NCBI GenBank assembly: GCA_016781725.1
Contig: JADDPU010000005.1
Location: forward strand, 1-7,705
Length of the DNA stretch: 7,705 bases
Origin: Rubrobacter sp.
GTDB taxonomy: Bacteria; Actinomycetota; Rubrobacteria; Rubrobacterales; Rubrobacteraceae
Reading direction: 5' to 3'
Within the stretch, counting starts at the first letter, position 1; every line of letters starts with the position of its first letter. A program made the position numbers and the translations under genes. Of this stretch, positions 5,771 through 7,705 are shown piece after piece. The notes beneath the pieces are model-generated. The model did no database searches. It had not been told where the DNA came from and saw nothing but the letters and a program-made list of their open reading frames with translations.

Positions 5771-5802
5771 GGGCCGCGACACGAGTCGCGGCCTCTGTTT
5801 TT
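5771..5802 (+). terminator. Intrinsic terminator of the respiratory operon
   Basis: GGCCGCGAC (5772-5780) and GTCGCGGCC (5785-5793) pair perfectly around ACGA. TCTG and five T residues (5798-5802) follow. This is a classical rho-independent terminator for the + strand. On the - strand the same hairpin has no T-run, so it is not clearly a terminator for the convergent genes. Confidence 0.85.
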
Positions 5803-5833
5803 GCGTGGGGCCTCGCCGGAGAGGTCGGGTGAG

Positions 5834-6562
5834 CTACTTGAGCTGCTCGGTCGGGCGGACCACGACCTCGTTGAGGCTCACGCGCGGGGGCTGCCCGACG
5901 GCGTAGACTATGGCCGCGGCCACGTCTTCGGCTTCGAGGGGGGAGTGGTCTCTCTCGGCGTAGTACCGGTCCGCGTTTCCGTGCGAGCTCTCGGGGAACT
6001 CGGTGCGCACTAGGCCCGGCTCGACGTTGATCACCCGCACACCCCTGCCGCTCACGTCCATCCTTAGTCCCTCGGCGACGGCGGTGAGGGCGTGCTTGGT
6101 CGCCGCGTAGACGGTCCCGTCGGCCCCAGGGACGCGGCGTCCCGAAAGGCTCGAGACGATGACGACGTCGCCGGCGCCCCGCTCCAGCATGTGGCGGACG
6201 GCGGCGCGGGTCGTGTAGAGCACGCCGAGCACGTTGACCTCGAACATCCGGCGCCAGTCCTCAGGGTCCCCGTCCGGGATGGAGCCGTAGAGCCCGAGCC
6301 CCGCGTTGGCGACGAGGACGTCCACCGAGCCGAAGCGCTCGACCGCGCGGGAGACGAGCTCCTCGCAGGCGGCGGGGTCCGTGACGTCGGTCGGGACGGC
6401 GAGCGCCCCCTCACCGAGCTGTGCTGCGAGGCTCTTCAGGCGGTCCTCGCGGCGGGCGGCGAGGGCGACGTTGCATCCCTCCCGCGCCAACAGGCGCGCC
6501 GTGGCCTCGCCAATGCCGCTCGAGGCGCCGGTCACGACGGCGGTCTTGCCGTTTAGCGTCAC
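5834..6562 (-). CDS. SDR family NADP-dependent oxidoreductase (YdfG-like, COG4221 type)
   Basis: This is a classical short-chain dehydrogenase/reductase of 242 residues. The Rossmann cofactor loop is TGASSGIGEA (11-20). NAG (86-88), catalytic N110, S138, Y152 and K156 (YAATK) are all in place, so the enzyme should be active. The arginines after strand 2 (AARRED, 36-40) suggest NADP(H) rather than NAD(H). The end NEVVVRPTEQ (231-240) resembles the YdfG-like group, which acts on 3-hydroxy acids and broad carbonyl substrates; the true substrate is unknown. The GTG start shares four bases (GTGA, 6559-6562) with the stop of the upstream SDR gene and has a GGGAGAG site before it. The two are translationally coupled. 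The frame stays open further upstream, but that part overlaps the other SDR gene in another frame and is not used. Confidence 0.92.
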   Translation of the reverse strand: MTLNGKTAVVTGASSGIGEATARLLAREGCNVALAARREDRLKSLAAQLGEGALAVPTDVTDPAACEELVSRAVERFGSVDVLVANAGLGLYGSIPDGDPEDWRRMFEVNVLGVLYTTRAAVRHMLERGAGDVVIVSSLSGRRVPGADGTVYAATKHALTAVAEGLRMDVSGRGVRVINVEPGLVRTEFPESSHGNADRYYAERDHSPLEAEDVAAAIVYAVGQPPRVSLNEVVVRPTEQLK

Positions 6563-7347
6563 GTCTCTCCCTTCAGCGCTTCCAGCTGTTCGAGGCGAAT
6601 GATGTGGCCGCTCAGGCGGGCAGCGGCGGGTGTGCAGAGGTAGCTGATCAGCTCGGCCGGCTCCTCTGGCGCCCTCAGCATCCCGTAGTCCCTGTAGCCG
6701 TGGAACATGCGGTGGAGCTGCTTGCCGATCAAGTCGGGGCCGAAGTTGCGGGACTCCTCCTGCATGCGGGTGTCTACGACGCCAGGGTAGACGCCGGTGA
6801 CGGCGATGTTGTAAGGCTCGCCTTCGAGCGCCAGGACGCGGGTGAGCTGGTCGAGGGCGGCCTTCGAGGTGCCGTAGGCCGCCATCCCGGCCATCGGGTG
6901 CCTGGCCGCGGCGCTGGAGACGTTGACGATGCGGCCCCAGTTCTCGGAGGCCATGCCGGGCAGGGCTTCGCGGGCGCAGAGAAAGGCCCCTGTCAGGTTC
7001 ACCTCCAGGACGCGGCGCCACTCATCGGGCTCGGTCGCTGCGACCGGGAGCGGGACGCCGGGGGTGCCGGCGTTGTTCACGAGGATGGTGACCTCGCCGA
7101 GTTGGGCGCGCGCTTCCTCGAAGCAGGAGGCTACCGAGCCTTCGTCGGCCACGTCCACGCGCAGGGGGAGGGCGATACCGCCGGCGGCGGAGATCTCGCG
7201 CGAGACCGAGGCGACCTCCTCCTCGGTGCGGGCTGCGAGGGCGACGGCGGCGCCGCGGCGGGCGAGAAGCCGGGCGGTCGCCGCGCCGATGCCGCGGCCG
7301 GCGCCGGTCACGAGCGCAACGCGGCCCGCGTGTAGCCTCTCCTCCAC
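6559..7347 (-). CDS. SDR family oxidoreductase (FabG-like)
   Basis: This is a classical SDR of 262 residues. TGAGRGIG (14-21) binds the cofactor, NNAG (91-94) is the structural motif, and N117, S145, Y158 and K162 (YGTSK) form the catalytic set. AARTEEE after strand 2 suggests NADP(H). The region 200-225 before the last helices is rich in charged and aromatic residues and probably forms the substrate lid. SGHIIRL near the end fits the family's SG..I strand. Substrate cannot be deduced; fatty-acyl, sugar or sterol-like ketones are all possible for this family. The GTG start lacks a ribosome binding site upstream, and a -10-like TATCAT ends 7 bases before it, so the message may be leaderless. 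It overlaps the second SDR gene by four bases. Confidence 0.92.
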   Translation of the reverse strand: MEERLHAGRVALVTGAGRGIGAATARLLARRGAAVALAARTEEEVASVSREISAAGGIALPLRVDVADEGSVASCFEEARAQLGEVTILVNNAGTPGVPLPVAATEPDEWRRVLEVNLTGAFLCAREALPGMASENWGRIVNVSSAAARHPMAGMAAYGTSKAALDQLTRVLALEGEPYNIAVTGVYPGVVDTRMQEESRNFGPDLIGKQLHRMFHGYRDYGMLRAPEEPAELISYLCTPAAARLSGHIIRLEQLEALKGET

Positions 7348-7354
7348 GCGTTAC

Positions 7355-7360
7355 ATGATA
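7355..7360 (-). promoter_or_regulatory. Candidate -10 element of the SDR pair (TATCAT)
   Basis: On the - strand TATCAT ends 7 bases before GTG 7347. That distance places the transcript start on or next to the start codon, as for leaderless genes. No strong -35 is visible 17 bases upstream in the C-rich sequence. Confidence 0.4.
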
Positions 7361-7390
7361 ACCGGCGCGCAGGCCCGGGGGGAGGTGAGA

Positions 7391-7396
7391 TAGAAT
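7391..7396 (+). promoter_or_regulatory. Candidate -10 element of the LAN-domain gene (TAGAAT)
   Basis: TAGAAT lies 29 bases before TTG 7426 and would give a short leader carrying the AAAAGGAG site at 7411-7418. The -35 region is not recognisable. The divergent spacer (7348-7425) holds nothing else that I can see. Confidence 0.4.
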
Positions 7397-7425
7397 GCAG
7401 TCCAAAGAGCAAAAGGAGCTTACGC

Positions 7426-7705
7426 TTGTCCGACATACCCCTCTTCCCGCTGAACGTGGTTCTGATGCCGGGGGCGCCGCTGCCGCTTCACATCTTCGAG
7501 GAGCGCTACAAGCAGATGGTCAACGAGTGTTTGGAGCAGGAGAGCGAGTTCGGGATGGTCTTCGCCGACGAGTCAGGCACCAGAAAGGTTGGGTGCACGG
7601 CCAGGATCGTGGAGCTCGTCGAGCGCTACGAGGACGGGCGGATGCTGATCCTGGTCGAGGGCTCGCGGCGCTTCAGGCTCAACAACGTCCTGACCGGCAA
7701 GCCCT
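7426..7705 (+). CDS. Lon N-terminal (LAN) domain protein, peptidase S16-like substrate-binding domain, partial
   Basis: The TTG start at 7426 has AGGAG at 7414-7418, 7 bases upstream. The visible 93 residues begin MSDIPLFPLNVVLMPGAPLP, then LHIFEERYKQMV, the hallmark start of the Lon substrate-binding (PF02190) domain. FGMVFADE, GCTARIVELVERYEDGRMLILVEG and RRFRL follow, as in stand-alone LON-domain proteins of about 200-220 residues. No ATPase or protease part is visible because the gene leaves the window. A full Lon protease cannot be excluded from the N-terminus alone, but the tight LFPLNVVLMPG opening is typical of the stand-alone type. It is divergent from the SDR pair and unrelated to the respiratory operon. 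Confidence 0.88.
   Translation, partial: MSDIPLFPLNVVLMPGAPLPLHIFEERYKQMVNECLEQESEFGMVFADESGTRKVGCTARIVELVERYEDGRMLILVEGSRRFRLNNVLTGKP

Noticed and set aside
6563..7021. N-terminal extension of the downstream SDR gene
   Set aside because: The frame stays open but lies wholly inside the other SDR gene in a different frame; the GTGA overlap with a ribosome binding site marks the real start at 6562.
6421..7335. A 304-codon + strand frame opposite the SDR genes
   Set aside because: It is antisense to two intact SDR enzymes with complete catalytic residues.
1..7705. CRISPR arrays, tRNA/rRNA genes, insertion sequences, attachment sites
   Set aside because: No spaced repeat array, cloverleaf, rRNA-like stretch, transposase or terminal inverted repeats were seen.

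Overview
The window is high-GC, gene-dense bacterial DNA with frequent GTG and TTG starts, strong GGAGG-type ribosome binding sites and short gene spacing. The quinol:acceptor reductase genes are of the menaquinol type: cytochrome b is split, and the Rieske protein has a low-potential-type cluster box. Together this suggests a high-GC actinobacterium, perhaps of the Rubrobacter/Thermoleophilia kind. That assignment is an inference from style and content, not from a marker gene.

Layout. Positions 84-5738 (+) form one apparent respiratory operon of seven genes: a two-helix membrane protein of unknown function, a CydA-like (cytochrome bd superfamily) heme protein, a Rieske iron-sulfur protein, a b6-like cytochrome b N-terminal half, a subunit IV-like cytochrome b C-terminal half, a second and divergent CydA-like protein, and a 49-residue single-helix protein. 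Two hairpins follow (5735-5764 and 5772-5793), the second with a T-run, so the operon ends in an intrinsic terminator. Positions 5834-7347 (-) hold two overlapping short-chain dehydrogenase/reductase genes that converge on the operon. A 78-base divergent spacer separates them from a Lon-N-terminal-domain (LAN/PUB-like substrate-binding) protein that starts at 7426 (+) and runs off the window.

How the genes may work together. Rieske plus split cytochrome b make a cytochrome bc/b6f-type menaquinol reductase core. It is interleaved with two CydA paralogs that keep the two axial histidines expected for heme binding but lack the recognisable quinol-binding Q-loop of classical CydA. No CydB and no c-type cytochrome (CxxCH) is encoded in the window. 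The most interesting reading is a dedicated quinol-oxidising, oxygen-reducing (or other acceptor-reducing) assembly. In it, a Rieske/cytochrome b module would pass electrons, directly or through a carrier encoded elsewhere, to a CydA/CydA-prime heterodimer. This is an inference from gene order and sequence motifs.
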